A stretch of 64,000 nt of DNA, taken from the NCBI GenBank assembly GCA_964203655.1, contig CAXNMJ010000001.1, positions 372,001 through 436,000 of the forward strand. Reading direction: 5' to 3'. The notes beneath the pieces were generated by a model. That model saw only the letters and a program-made list of their open reading frames with translations. It did no database searches and had not been told where the DNA came from. The DNA comes from BACL27 sp947488385 (GTDB taxonomy: Bacteria > Actinomycetota > Acidimicrobiia > Acidimicrobiales > Ilumatobacteraceae). Shown piece by piece: positions 26,315 to 36,358 of this stretch. Each line of letters starts with the position of its first letter. Position 1 is the first letter of the stretch. The translations under genes were made by a program, and so were the position numbers.

Positions 26315-26781
26315 TGTCGCTCGTCGAAGAAAGAATTACTTGTCCACTGGGTCAATGGACGGGCGAAGTCGGTCGTTGCCAACTGTGCAACAAACTAATC
26401 GAGTCAACTCGCCGTCGAACCTGGTGCTCCGATAAGTGCGGTCGCGAATGGCAACGCAATCACATTTGGCGGTTTGCTCGCTCGGCTGCCAAACGTCGGG
26501 CAAAATATCGCTGTCAGCGACCTGGCTGCTCGGCCGAGCGACGCGACTGTGAGGTCAACCACATCACCGCACGACAAGGCGGCGGATACGGCCCTGGTTG
26601 CCACCACCACTTGAACCCTGACAAAAATGGCGTAGGTGGTCTAGAAGTTCTGTGTCACGCCCACCATGCGCAAGTCACCGCGGCTCAAGCCAAAGCCCGA
26701 GCAGCCGTTCGCGCCGAAGCAAAAGCCAAAATTAAAACAAAAACGACTAAAACAAAAACTAAAACCAAAAAATTAAAGTAA
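26314..26781 (+). CDS. HNH-type zinc-finger nuclease-like protein
   Basis: A 155-residue protein. Two zinc-binding parts are visible: CQLCNKLIESTRRRTWCSDKC (about 22-42, in pieces CxxC and CxxxC) and an HNH-like region CEVNHITARQGGG, GCHHHLNPDKNGVGGLEVLCHAHH. The C-terminus is a Lys/Thr/Ala tail in which KT alternates (KIKTKTTKTKTKTKK). It resembles HNH endonucleases encoded in many actinobacterial genomes. The GTG start shares its first G with the fumarase TAG, so translation is coupled, an odd pairing for a TCA enzyme. The end overlaps the convergent LLM gene. Confidence 0.75.
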   Translation: MSLVEERITCPLGQWTGEVGRCQLCNKLIESTRRRTWCSDKCGREWQRNHIWRFARSAAKRRAKYRCQRPGCSAERRDCEVNHITARQGGGYGPGCHHHLNPDKNGVGGLEVLCHAHHAQVTAAQAKARAAVRAEAKAKIKTKTTKTKTKTKKLK

Positions 26782-27679
26782 CGACTTCATCGCCTCGCGT
26801 GTCGCCGCAATTTCATCAGGCATTGCTGCTGAATTCAACTGCTGCAAAGTCCGTAACACCGATACCTGCTAAATCAGCAACTCGCTGTTTTACTTGCTCT
26901 GCGCTACCCGCGATAACAATGTCGGCTGGCCCAGCAGCACCTTCATGATCAAGCATTGCGCGATAGCTCGGCAGATGACCATAAATCTGAAACACTTTTG
27001 CCGCAACTTCTGTCACCTTGGCTACGTCTTTGGTCACGCAAACAGGTAACGCCGCAATCACTCGCGGCATTTTTCGCTCGGCTTTCTTCGCCGCTTCATT
27101 AATCGTTGGCACCGTCAGTGAACTCAGCGTCTTTGGCCCCGTGCACCAAGTCAAAGTTCCGTCAGCAAGAGTGCCAGTCACACGCAACATCTGCTCGCCT
27201 AGCGCGGCGACTACAACAGAAAATGGTGACGAACCAACACCCGTTAGTGATCCGCGCGTTGTCAACGTCTCGCCCGAAAAGTTTGCAGCCTCTCCACGTG
27301 CGAGCGGCATCAAAATTGAAAGATACTCGCGCAAATGTCGCACGGGCTTGTCATAAGACAGACCAAGCATTCCCTCGACAACAACTTTGTGGCTTAAGCC
27401 GATACCTAGACAGAGTCGACCTTTTGAGGCTGCGTTCACCGTGTGGCATTGCTGGGCAATCGCCATTGGATGTCGCGGGTATGTCGGCACAACACTCGTG
27501 CCGATCTCAATTCGTGGCACTTCACGCCCAACGATTGCTAATGCAGTCAATGCGTCATGACCAAAAATATTTGGTGCCCAATAACTTGCAAATCCGTCGC
27601 GTTCAGCTTGTCTTGCTTCTGCGACTACGTCATCGATCGTCCCCGAATTTACTGTCCCACCAAAGATTCCAATTTTCAT
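26773..27679 (-). CDS. F420-dependent LLM-class oxidoreductase (frameshift near C-terminus)
   Basis: A luciferase-like TIM-barrel enzyme. The main frame (26816-27679, 287 residues) has KIGIFGG, FASYWAPNIFGHDALTALA, RIEIGTSVVPTYPRHP and RLCLGIGLSHK, typical of the F420-dependent subgroup. Its frame stops early. One base out of frame, from about 26834, the sequence continues as AAMPDEIAATREAMKSLL and stops at 26773, matching the usual ending of this family. A one-base insertion near 26826-26834 explains it, giving about 301 residues. ATG start at 27679. Substrate unknown. Confidence 0.85.
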
Positions 27680-27715
27680 AATGTTCCCTTTATTCGATGA
27701 TTTGTGAATGACGTG

Positions 27716-28537
27716 TTACGGAGTTGAGCTAGCAGTTGGTTCATTTACCGTATCAACTGGCGCTGGCATCACATCTTTGGCAGCTGCCGAGTCATCACGA
27801 AATTTTGACTCAAGACATGCACCATCGCGATACGGAGCAATATCTAGTGCTCGTGCAACCGCAACCGCAAAAACACTTCGCCCTTTAGGTGAAAGATGCA
27901 CCCCGTCATTGTTCAGCACCCCTTTGGCTTTTGAAATCATCTCCCAATCCAAAAGAGAGACGTTTTCAGACTCACCAGCGACAACCGAAATAGCTGCATT
28001 CACTTCGCGCTGCGTGGTGCGAAATATCGACGTCGTCACTAACAACACTGGACGAGGTGCAAGTTTCTGCACAATTTTTCGAATCTGCTTGGCATACGAA
28101 TCTTTGTTGCCCTCATAGTTTGTGCCTAAGAAAACCACGGCGGCATCCCAACCGGCTTCTGCATTAAGTCTCTGATCTAAAACTCGCACACCAAACTCGG
28201 CGAACCTACTCGCTTCTGCTTCAATTGCAACTTGCCAACCCAATGGCACGAGAGCGTCACACATTTCGTTTCCGTATCTACTTGAAGTAGAAGCCAAGAT
28301 TGAATCGCCGATCATTAACAGTCGATTTCCGCTCACCTTCGGGCCGATCAGCCCGCCTTTTACTTCGGGGAGTTCAATTTCAAAACCCTCCGGCAGAGTT
28401 ATCGCCGTACCGAAGTCGTATCCGGGTATTCGACCAACCCCTGATAAAACATCCGAGTCGCCGTTGCCACCAATACTCAACGAGCCACAACCCGCCAAAA
28501 TTGCTACGGCAACGACACCAAAAAGTTTTTTGATCAA
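27716..28537 (-). CDS. SGNH/GDSL-family lipoprotein
   Basis: A 273-residue exported hydrolase. The N-terminus is a lipoprotein signal with lipobox LAGC (Cys17). The SGNH blocks are GDSI (77-80, nucleophile Ser79), a central GTNY (the Asn block) and DGVHLSPKG with the catalytic Asp and His near 213 and 216. This layout matches acyltransferase-associated SGNH domains acting on cell-surface polymers. The C-terminus is Ala/Pro/Thr-rich. The start is a TTG (28537) overlapping the molybdopterin enzyme TGA as TTGA. Confidence 0.82.
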   Translation of the reverse strand: MIKKLFGVVAVAILAGCGSLSIGGNGDSDVLSGVGRIPGYDFGTAITLPEGFEIELPEVKGGLIGPKVSGNRLLMIGDSILASTSSRYGNEMCDALVPLGWQVAIEAEASRFAEFGVRVLDQRLNAEAGWDAAVVFLGTNYEGNKDSYAKQIRKIVQKLAPRPVLLVTTSIFRTTQREVNAAISVVAGESENVSLLDWEMISKAKGVLNNDGVHLSPKGRSVFAVAVARALDIAPYRDGACLESKFRDDSAAAKDVMPAPVDTVNEPTASSTP

Positions 28538-30549
28538 GCCACCGACACTTCAACTCGCGCATCGTTAAAACACGCACCACTTGCCAAATCGTTCAGGTGA
28601 TCGGGAGCAAAAGCATTGGCCGTCAAACCGGTTTGCGTTGCGCGCAACCACAAACCTTTGGGAATAAAACAAACACCAGGTCGCAAAGTTTCGTCAACCA
28701 CTAAATCAATTTCTAGCGATACTAAATCGTTTCGTACGACAACACGTTTTGCATCGGTCAATTTTCGTTGCGCCACATCTTGTGGATTCATTGAGATCGC
28801 AACCCTCGGCGGGTCGGTATCAGCAAACATCGAATTAATCGTGTGTGAAGTTGCTGGTGAAATCAAAACCAACGGGTATTTTTCATCAGTGGCTCGATAC
28901 TTCGGCAAAGGCAGTTCGCTATCTGAGACAAACAGTCTCGCTCGCTTGTCGGCAAAAGTTGGCCAGGTGTCCTTGAACTGCACCGTTGTGCCGACTGGCC
29001 GTAACTGCAAAGACGTTTCTTTCTGAACCGAAATTCGCGCAGCAATAAATTGCGGGTCACTGTTAAATTCTTCGGCGCTAAAACCCAAACGAGTTGCTAG
29101 ACCCGTAGCGAGTTCGTTATTCGTGCGTGACTCGCCAACGCGATCAATAACCGGCGAAATCACTTGAGCCGTATACGAGCCGTATGAACCGACAAGGTCA
29201 TGCACTTCAAAATGGGTCGTTGCAGGCAACACCACGTCGGCAAATTTGGCCGTGTCTGTCATCACTTGGTCGTGCACAACAGTAAAAATCTCATCGTTTG
29301 CAAGTCCCTCCAACATGCCAACTTGGTCGACTGCTGTCACAGCAGGGTTGGCGCCCTGAATCAAAAGAACTTTTGCTCTAACTGGCCATGAACCTGGCTC
29401 GCCTCGCAACACTCGACCAACATGGTTCATATTCAACAGTTTTCGTTCAGGTCGCTGAACATTTTCTGGCCAATCAGCGTTCACATCAATCGAAAAACCG
29501 TCACTTGCTGACGCCAAAATACCCGAACCAACAGTGCCGAAGTTGCCTGCAACTACCCACAGCGCAAGAACTGCCAAGACGCCACTTCCGCCGTTTCGGT
29601 TGCGCTCTGGGCCATAACCCATTCGCAAGACTGCTGGTTTCGTATTAGCGATCAACTCGAAAAGTTCACGAATTTTGTCAATTGAGACATCGCAGATTTT
29701 GCTTGCGTCTTCCAAAGAATATTTGCTGGCTGCCGCCAAAAACTCTGCGCTTCCAGACGCGTGCTCTGCAAGAAACTTCGTTGCAACTTTGCCAGTGCGC
29801 GCAAGTTCGTTTGCCAATGCATACGCCAAAATCACGTCGGTGCCCGGACGAATCGCCAAATGCAAGTCTGAACGCGCTGCTGTGCCAGTTTCGCGCGGGT
29901 CAATCACCACGAGTTTGCCACCCGCTTTTTGTACTTTTGCCAAAAGCGGCAACAAATGTGTGCCACTGGCTGCCGGGTTTGCACCCCAGACAACAACAAG
30001 TTTTGCATCTACGACATCAAGCGTGTCGATACTCAACATTTCACCAAACATCTGATCCCATGCAGCCCCGTATGTCGCGGCACAAATCGTGTGCAAAATT
30101 TCTGGCGCCCCGAGTCGCGCAAATAAATGTGGCGTCAAATAATTCGCTTCAAGTTTTGGTGACGACGAGTTGTAGATATACGGCAGCACCGAATCAATGC
30201 CGTGACTTTTCACGGCTGACTTAATTTTTGCTGCAATTACGTCGAGGGCTTCGTCCCATGTTGCGCTGCGAAACTCACCCGCACCTTTTTTGCCAACTCG
30301 AATCAACGGGGTCATTATCCGCTCTGGCGAATAAACCCGATCGGCGTGGTGCTTGACTTTTTTACAAATCCAACCATCTGTTAACGGGTTGGACATCTCA
30401 TCTATTGGTGCCGCATCAATTTTTGTTATTCGACCGAGCGTCAGTGTTACTTCGAGCGAACATGCATCTGGGCAATCTAAAGGACACGCCGTTCGCACCA
30501 AGATTTTTTCGGCGACTTTTTCGGCGACTTTTTCGGCGACGTTGTCCAC
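28534..30549 (-). CDS. Molybdopterin-dependent oxidoreductase, 4Fe-4S type
   Basis: A 671-residue enzyme of the DMSO-reductase superfamily. Cys22, Cys26, Cys30 and Cys62 (CPLDCPDAC and GWICKK) bind an N-terminal 4Fe-4S cluster. The molybdopterin-guanine-dinucleotide domains follow (VVVWGANPAASG, VVIDPRETGTAARSD, LIQGANPAVT, and a C-terminal MoCo domain from PLVLISPATSHTINS). No twin-arginine signal is seen, so it is cytoplasmic. The substrate and redox partner are not evident. The GTG start at 30549 gives a triple VAEK repeat at the N-terminus. Confidence 0.9.
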   Translation of the reverse strand: MDNVAEKVAEKVAEKILVRTACPLDCPDACSLEVTLTLGRITKIDAAPIDEMSNPLTDGWICKKVKHHADRVYSPERIMTPLIRVGKKGAGEFRSATWDEALDVIAAKIKSAVKSHGIDSVLPYIYNSSSPKLEANYLTPHLFARLGAPEILHTICAATYGAAWDQMFGEMLSIDTLDVVDAKLVVVWGANPAASGTHLLPLLAKVQKAGGKLVVIDPRETGTAARSDLHLAIRPGTDVILAYALANELARTGKVATKFLAEHASGSAEFLAAASKYSLEDASKICDVSIDKIRELFELIANTKPAVLRMGYGPERNRNGGSGVLAVLALWVVAGNFGTVGSGILASASDGFSIDVNADWPENVQRPERKLLNMNHVGRVLRGEPGSWPVRAKVLLIQGANPAVTAVDQVGMLEGLANDEIFTVVHDQVMTDTAKFADVVLPATTHFEVHDLVGSYGSYTAQVISPVIDRVGESRTNNELATGLATRLGFSAEEFNSDPQFIAARISVQKETSLQLRPVGTTVQFKDTWPTFADKRARLFVSDSELPLPKYRATDEKYPLVLISPATSHTINSMFADTDPPRVAISMNPQDVAQRKLTDAKRVVVRNDLVSLEIDLVVDETLRPGVCFIPKGLWLRATQTGLTANAFAPDHLNDLASGACFNDARVEVSVA
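30505..30540. repeat. 12-bp tandem repeat (3 copies) in the molybdoenzyme N-terminus
   Basis: Three perfect copies of TTTTTCGGCGAC in tandem. On the coding (minus) strand each copy encodes V-A-E-K, making residues 4-15 of the oxidoreductase. Being 12 bases long, gain or loss of a copy keeps the frame. Confidence 0.9.
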
Positions 30550-30588
30550 ACACCCATTATCGCACGAGCGTCGCTCCCCTCCGATTGC

Positions 30589-31893
30589 CTATTTAGTTGT
30601 TGATTCCTCGGCAGATAATTCGTCAAAAGTATCAATATTGCGAAGTTGCTTGAATTTGTACCAAAAGATGCCGACGATTCCGAGAGTTGCAATACCTCCA
30701 CCAACGACAGTTGATTTGACTCCGACAAGCTGTGAAACTGCACCCGATTCAAACGCACCGAGTTCATTTGTCGCACCGATAAACACGTTTTCGACTGCCG
30801 ACACTCGGCCGCGCTTGTCGTCAGGGGTAACTAGCGGCACGATTGCTCCTCGCACAAAAACGCTGATCATGTCGCCAGCGCTCAAAATCATCACCGCGAA
30901 AAATGCAACCCAATAGTTGCTGGTCAAGCCCAACACGATCGTGCCCAAACCAAATACACCAACTGCAATCAGCATCGACCGACCAACACGCCTTCGAATT
31001 GGTCTAAACGCCAAAATTGCAGCCGTACTCGCCGCACCAATACCGACGGATGCTCGCAACCAGCCGTAGGCAACGTCACCAACCATCAGTTGATCTTTGG
31101 CGATCACTGGCAGCAACGCAATTGCTCCACCAAAAAGTACGGCGAACAAGTCGAGCGAAATCGCAGCCAACAAAATCGGCGTGCGCATGATGAAACGCAA
31201 ACCTTCCATCGCCGAATGCAGCGTTGGTCTTTCAGTCTTCACCACGGCTGCAGAAATTATTTGTAGCTTGATTCGCGAAATCAAAACTATGCCGAGACCG
31301 ATTAGCCCGGCAGCAGTTGCGTAAGCAATCCACGGAGCAGCCGCATACAAGAAACCCGACATCGCCGGACCGACGATCATTGCGCCTGTCCAAACTGCCG
31401 AATACATCGCCACCATCTGCGGCAATCCATGTTCTGGCGCAATCATCGGCCCAATTGAACGCATCGCCGGCGAAACAAATGCTCGCGACGCACCGTAGGC
31501 GATCGCAATTAAAAATATTGGCGCAACGCTTGTCGGGTTGGTACGTGAGTAAAAAACTAAAGCCAGTGCACACATAAACTCGCCGACCATCGCTGTTACT
31601 GCGACACGACGACGGTTATAACGATCAGCCACGGTGCCCGATACGAACACGAGCAACGCCACCGGCAAAAACTCGGCAAGTCCAAGCAATCCGATATCAA
31701 TTTCACGACCTGTGATGTCGTAAATATGCTTTCCTAAAGTTGCTGCTTGCAGCATCAGCCCGATGTATAGAGCCGAGTTCGCGATAATAAACGACTTCAC
31801 ACCCGGAGCTTGAAAAACTTCTCGAGCCGAAAGCTTTATTGGTTCAACTGCACCTGATTGGCTTTTATCACTTGAGTTATCTGACGAATTCAC
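30589..31893 (-). CDS. MFS transporter (EntS-like exporter)
   Basis: A 434-residue major facilitator with about twelve helices; the loop after helix 2 (GTVADRYNRRRVA) is the MFS signature. The type resembles MFS_3/EntS exporters, often for siderophores or small drugs. GTG start at 31893. It lies 39 bases upstream of the molybdoenzyme gene on the same strand. Substrate unknown. Confidence 0.88.
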   Translation of the reverse strand: MNSSDNSSDKSQSGAVEPIKLSAREVFQAPGVKSFIIANSALYIGLMLQAATLGKHIYDITGREIDIGLLGLAEFLPVALLVFVSGTVADRYNRRRVAVTAMVGEFMCALALVFYSRTNPTSVAPIFLIAIAYGASRAFVSPAMRSIGPMIAPEHGLPQMVAMYSAVWTGAMIVGPAMSGFLYAAAPWIAYATAAGLIGLGIVLISRIKLQIISAAVVKTERPTLHSAMEGLRFIMRTPILLAAISLDLFAVLFGGAIALLPVIAKDQLMVGDVAYGWLRASVGIGAASTAAILAFRPIRRRVGRSMLIAVGVFGLGTIVLGLTSNYWVAFFAVMILSAGDMISVFVRGAIVPLVTPDDKRGRVSAVENVFIGATNELGAFESGAVSQLVGVKSTVVGGGIATLGIVGIFWYKFKQLRNIDTFDELSAEESTTK

Positions 31894-31951
31894 GACTGTC
31901 TTAACTTACTCTGTCTTGGCTCTATCTATAGATATAGACAAGACTGTATTC

Positions 31952-33400
31952 ATGTCGTTGTCAGACCTGGCCAATCAAACAAGATTCATAGACGGTGTCG
32001 GCCAAGCCGAACTTGTCAGTTCAGGCAAGGTTTCGGCAAGCGAACTTCTAGAGGCTGCAATCGAGCGCAATGTTGCTTTTAATCCGAAAATCAACGCAGT
32101 AAATATCACTTGGCTCGATCACGCCCGAGAGCTTGCTAAAAAATTCAAGCCAAGCACGAACAAAAAGTTTGGCGGCGTGCCGTTCGTGTTAAAAGACTTG
32201 GGTGCGCCATTCGCCGGTCAACACATGTCGAACGGCAACATCGCACTCAAAAACGCCAACTACATCGCACCAACAAACTCAAATCTTGTGCAAAAATTTA
32301 TTGATGCGGGCCTAATTACTTTTGGACGAACAAACTCACCCGAGTTCGGCAGCGTGCCCGTCACCGAGCCAATTGCGTGGGGTGCAACGCGTAACCCGTT
32401 TGATATCACTCGCACGTCTGGTGGTTCAAGTGGTGGCAGCGCAGCAGCCGTAGCTGCAGGCATCGTGCCGATGGCTCATGCCAGCGACGGCGGAGGCAGC
32501 ATTCGCATTCCGGCTGCATGTTGCGGTCTTGTCGGTTTAAAAACCTCACAAGGACGAATATCTCTTGCGCCACTTGGCGACGAGTCAAACGTGAGCGTGC
32601 ACTTTGCAGTTACTCGAACGGTGCGTGATGCAGCGGCGCTACTCGATGCAGTGCATGGCCCTGCAGTTGGCGACAGAGTGATCGCACCCGCACCGTCGCG
32701 TCCATATATTCAAGAAGTCGGCGCCGACCCGGGCAAACTTCGCATCGGTTTCATTGATCACCACATAACTGGTGCACATATCGACACCGAATGTGTTCAA
32801 GCGGTACGTGACACTTGCAAACTGCTCGAGTCGCTTGGTCATCACGTTGAGAATTCGTGGCCGAGCGCACTCAACAACACAGATTTTTCTGGCAAGTTCA
32901 CAGCAATATGGTCAACGAACATGTCAGTTGGTCGCAACTCACTCGGCCAAATGCTCGGGCGCGAAGTCACGATCAATGACATCGAACTCATGAACTGGAC
33001 AATGGCCGAGTATGCAAAAAAGATGACGGCAACTGATTACGCGCAGGCTGTTTATACGTCAATGCTTTTCCGCCGAGCCGTGCAGCAGTGGTGGGCAGAC
33101 GGGTGGGATCTGCTTGTAACTCCAACTACATCGCAACTGCCATTGCCGATTGGCACGATTAGAAACATGCCAGAAAGCCCAATGGATGCACTGCGCATCG
33201 CCGGTGATTGGATTCCGCTCACTCCGCCGTTCAATACATCTGGCCAGCCGGCGATCAACGTGCCGCTGCAATGGACACAAGACGGCATCCCTGTTGGAGT
33301 ACAAATTGTCGCTGCATATGGACGAGAAGATTTGCTAATTCGTGTCGCTTCACAACTAGAGACTGCCCAACCCTGGGCGCACCACACGCCAAACATCTAG
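31952..33400 (+). CDS. Amidase (amidase signature family)
   Basis: A 482-residue serine amidase. The Ser-cisSer-Lys triad is visible: Lys81 in FVLKDLG, Ser159 in the GGSSGGS loop and nucleophile Ser183 in DGGGSIRIPA. The C-terminal PPFNTSGQPAINVPLQ is also typical. It hydrolyses an amide of unknown identity; without gatB/gatC next to it, it is not likely GatA. I chose the ATG at 31952; a TTG at 31916 in the same frame would add 12 residues. Confidence 0.92.
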   Translation: MSLSDLANQTRFIDGVGQAELVSSGKVSASELLEAAIERNVAFNPKINAVNITWLDHARELAKKFKPSTNKKFGGVPFVLKDLGAPFAGQHMSNGNIALKNANYIAPTNSNLVQKFIDAGLITFGRTNSPEFGSVPVTEPIAWGATRNPFDITRTSGGSSGGSAAAVAAGIVPMAHASDGGGSIRIPAACCGLVGLKTSQGRISLAPLGDESNVSVHFAVTRTVRDAAALLDAVHGPAVGDRVIAPAPSRPYIQEVGADPGKLRIGFIDHHITGAHIDTECVQAVRDTCKLLESLGHHVENSWPSALNNTDFSGKFTAIWSTNMSVGRNSLGQMLGREVTINDIELMNWTMAEYAKKMTATDYAQAVYTSMLFRRAVQQWWADGWDLLVTPTTSQLPLPIGTIRNMPESPMDALRIAGDWIPLTPPFNTSGQPAINVPLQWTQDGIPVGVQIVAAYGREDLLIRVASQLETAQPWAHHTPNI

Positions 33401-33424
33401 CTACAAATACTCTGTTACACCCTT

Positions 33425-33445
33425 GGGCGAAGATGCTTCTTCCCC
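33425..33445. other. Stem-loop between amidase and YqaJ-type gene
   Basis: GAAGA/TCTTC with four-base loop, extended by GGG/CCC across a bulged C. No T-run follows on either strand, so it is not a classical terminator. It lies 26 bases before the start of the next gene and could act in its leader. Confidence 0.3.
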
Positions 33446-33470
33446 AAAAAGAAACAGAGAGACATAATTA

Positions 33471-34424
33471 ATGAGCACGATTACTGCAGTTAACTTTGAG
33501 CGAATTCCTAAACCAAAACACGGCAGCGAAGACTGGCTACGGCTGCGCTGGCGCGACAGCAATGGTCGTTGCACTTTTGGTGCGTCAGATGCCCCGGCAC
33601 TCATGGGTGCCTCACCATATTCAACCCGTTCAGACCTTTTTTACGACAAGAGTGTTGACCCAACTGTCGAAGAAGACAAGCCAGTTTTCCGCCGCGGCAA
33701 TGTTCTCGAGCCTGCACTACTCGAAGAAGCATCGCATCTTTTGGGCATAAATGTTTTCACTCCCTCGGTCATGTATCGCGCAGGTCGCTTCACAATTTCT
33801 AAAGATGGCGTCGACAACGAAGAGTTGCCAACTGTGGGTGTTGAAGCGAAAACCACTTCGCGCTACAGCGTTCACACCGCAGACGATCTGCCTTTTGAAT
33901 GGCGTTGGCAGGGTTGGGCTCAACAATCAGTGCTCAACGTGCCATTGTTTTTTATCGTCTTAGATCGCGATCTACGCATCAGCTTTGTTGAGCTACCACG
34001 CAATCAAGAAGCCATCGATCAACTCTGGGCTGAAGCCGAACGATTCGGCGCACTCGTCGATTCAGGTGCTCGCGCCGATGCCGACATCAACCAGTTCAGC
34101 GCCGAGCAAATCTCTTCGCTTTACCGAGCAACGCCAACAGCAATCGAATTACCCGAGTCGGCTCGTGCCGTGCTGGCAAACCTTCGTGAAGCACGCGTGA
34201 CTCGTCGCGACGCTGAAAAGCAAGAGACAATTGCCAAAGATGAGTTGGCGCGCTTGCTTCGCGAAAACGAAGTCGGTCTACTCGACGGCGAACAAGTCGT
34301 CACTTGGCGCGAACATGCCGGCAAACAAGCCATCGACTCAAAGCGTCTTCGCACTGAGCTTCCAGAGGTTTACGAAAACTTCCTGAAAGTTGGCGACCCA
34401 TTTCGGGTCATGCGAGTTAAATAG
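33471..34424 (+). CDS. YqaJ-type exonuclease (lambda-exonuclease-like)
   Basis: A 317-residue nuclease of the YqaJ viral recombinase family. Expected active-site elements are FGASDAPALMGASPY (36-50), Glu80 in RRGNVLEPALLEEA, the Asp112 region in ISKDGV, Glu125 and Lys127 in GVEAKTT, and Gln147 in QGWAQQ. The family digests double-stranded DNA 5' to 3' in phage recombination. Here there is no RecT-like annealing protein and no phage gene nearby. The C-terminal third is a charged helical region. ATG start at 33471. Convergent with the DUF2779 nuclease gene, overlapping it by 8 bases. Confidence 0.85.
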   Translation: MSTITAVNFERIPKPKHGSEDWLRLRWRDSNGRCTFGASDAPALMGASPYSTRSDLFYDKSVDPTVEEDKPVFRRGNVLEPALLEEASHLLGINVFTPSVMYRAGRFTISKDGVDNEELPTVGVEAKTTSRYSVHTADDLPFEWRWQGWAQQSVLNVPLFFIVLDRDLRISFVELPRNQEAIDQLWAEAERFGALVDSGARADADINQFSAEQISSLYRATPTAIELPESARAVLANLREARVTRRDAEKQETIAKDELARLLRENEVGLLDGEQVVTWREHAGKQAIDSKRLRTELPEVYENFLKVGDPFRVMRVK

Positions 34425-36305
34425 CCTGTGCGCCCAACCGCATCATCCAGTGCTTCCAAATAATCACCATCGCAGCAGTGTCTAGTTCGCAATATTGCAG
34501 ACAGCATTTTTTTAACAGCGTCACGGTGCTTGGCGTCAGAGCGGCTTAAGCCATACATCATCTCTTGATAACTGCGCATCGCCCCAATGCCGTCGCGCAC
34601 CGCTTCGACCGCGGTACTCTTTTGCTCTCGTCGTTACGGCAATGTTGTTGCGCTCGGCTTCTAAGATCAAACCAGTTAAGGCACTGTATGGGTCGAGTGC
34701 GCCATCGAGGCTCTCGCGAAAATACTTTGCAAACCACGGGTCACGCCATAAATTTTCGTTGCTACCCCAGATTGCCGGCAATACATATTTAATACTCAAA
34801 CTTCCACCCATCTTTGGGTGGTAATAGTGCTCGCCGCATAATTCGAGCAGGTCCTGCACCCGCCCACCATCTTTGCGATCTGGCACTATTTGGTCGATCC
34901 AGTTGGCGATCTCTTTATCGGCATGGTTGTAGCTCGTCATTTGACGACGAATATCGCGCAAAGTTGTTTGCTCAAAGTTGCTCCACACGAACATCGTGCC
35001 GCTGTCACCGATCGCATCGCGTAATGCCCGAGCGAAATCAAAGCTCGGAAACGCATCTGCGACGTTTATCCATTCAGTGTGCTGCAGTTCTTTATCGCCT
35101 GGCTTCAAAATCGTGTGACAACTGAATTGAAATGCAATCTGCTCATATGGTTGCATGCCCTTGTGATACGGCACGGCCAACCGCGAAGTTTCAAAGTCAA
35201 CAAAATGCAACGGATACTCGCAAGCATCGAGTTCATCTTTTAGCAGTGGGTCGACCCACTCAGTGCCAGTTTTCGTGCACTCAAGTTGTCGAATCTGTCG
35301 CTTACCCGTTGATTTATTTTGATCAATTATCTTTGGCGGTATCTCGACAAGTTTCGAGATGCCACTTTTGATTAGCCAATTAAGACCTTCTTTGCTGTTG
35401 CCCGCCGCGTCTGCCAAAAAGCCGATCTTGAACAGGTCAACCACATGCGGGTCGCCTGCGGCAAGCGCACCCCAACATTCAGCAAAACCATTTTTCAGAC
35501 TATTTATATTGCGATATTCGCAGTCTCGACACTTACTGCCAAGTGGTGGCTCGAGCGCAATGCTTGGGTCGGCAGAAATCTTGAGCAAAGTTTTGCTCGT
35601 CGACCTGACCCCGGCAATCATCTCGTCAACTTCGGCACGCACGTTCAAAAAACCCAAGAAGTGTTGGCTTCGCAACGCCGAAACATCGCCGTTATAAATT
35701 GCTCGCGGTCCAGTGCTGCCCGGGTCTTTGTCAGTGATTAATTCGACTTTGTTGAAGATCGCTTCTTCGTGGCAAGTTTTTGCTTTGTCCACGAGACATA
35801 ACTCAGGCTCGACTTTCATTTCTGGATATGCCAGTTCAAGCGCATTTGTCTGATATGTGATGTCTAATAAATAGTCTCGCCAGTCACTGAGAATGCCACC
35901 TTGTTTGCCGCGAAACGGCGTCGGATCATTTATCGAGTCAAAACTCGCCGCCTTGACCTCAATCAGTCGCAAAACATTGCCAGTGCGCTGCAAAATGTCG
36001 ACGCGTACCAACATGTCGTTGACGACAAATGTCGGTTCAAACCACACACCGTCGCCCGGCACCGCCATAAGTCGCGCAGTCGCCTGCTCTGGTGTTTCGC
36101 CTGCTTGCGGCACAACCCAAACCCCGTTGTCGAACAGCGCTCGCGCCAGCGCTTCGACCATAAATCCGCCGTCAGCAAAAAACTCGAGAAATGAATTCGC
36201 GTTATTTAGCGATGGGTAACCCGATTTAAAATATTTGAGTTTGACCGGGCAGTCGCACCCCAACATAAAGTTCGACTTCGACAGCAGTTTCTCACGATCG
36301 GCCAC
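34417..36305 (-). CDS. DUF2779-domain putative nuclease (two frameshifts)
   Basis: About 628 residues after bridging two one-base insertions. The first frame covers most of the protein: an N-terminal RecB-like nuclease part (RVDILQRTGNVLRLIEVKAAS, with Asp and Glu-Val-Lys), paired cysteines in KCRDCEY, and the DUF2779 RNase-H-like domain starting at HFVDFETSRLAVP. A second frame, entered at a TTTT run (34620-34623), gives VRDGIGAMRSYQEMMYG. A third, entered at a T7 run (34507-34513), gives YCELDTAAMVIIWKHW and the stop at 34417. That order is the usual DUF2779 ending. A GTG at 36305 or TTG at 36308 is the start. Domain layout suggests a two-nuclease DNA-processing enzyme. Confidence 0.82.
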
Positions 36306-36327
36306 CAAAACAACTTACAACGCAACT

Positions 36328-36344
36328 GTCGCAAGGTTTGCGAC
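36328..36344. other. Hairpin between sulfatase and DUF2779 genes
   Basis: GTCGCAA pairs perfectly with TTGCGAC around a three-base loop. Two copies of TGCGACTATTGC follow directly (36340-36351 and 36354-36365), the second overlapping the sulfatase stop. No T-run follows on the minus strand. Confidence 0.4.
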
Positions 36345-36358
36345 TATTGCTCCTGCGA

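Noticed and set aside
30505..30540. Repeats as a CRISPR remnant
   Set aside because: They are 12 bases long, without spacers, and encode in-frame residues of an enzyme.
33471..34424. YqaJ gene as evidence of a prophage
   Set aside because: No integrase, capsid, terminase, RecT or attachment-site repeats are found nearby.
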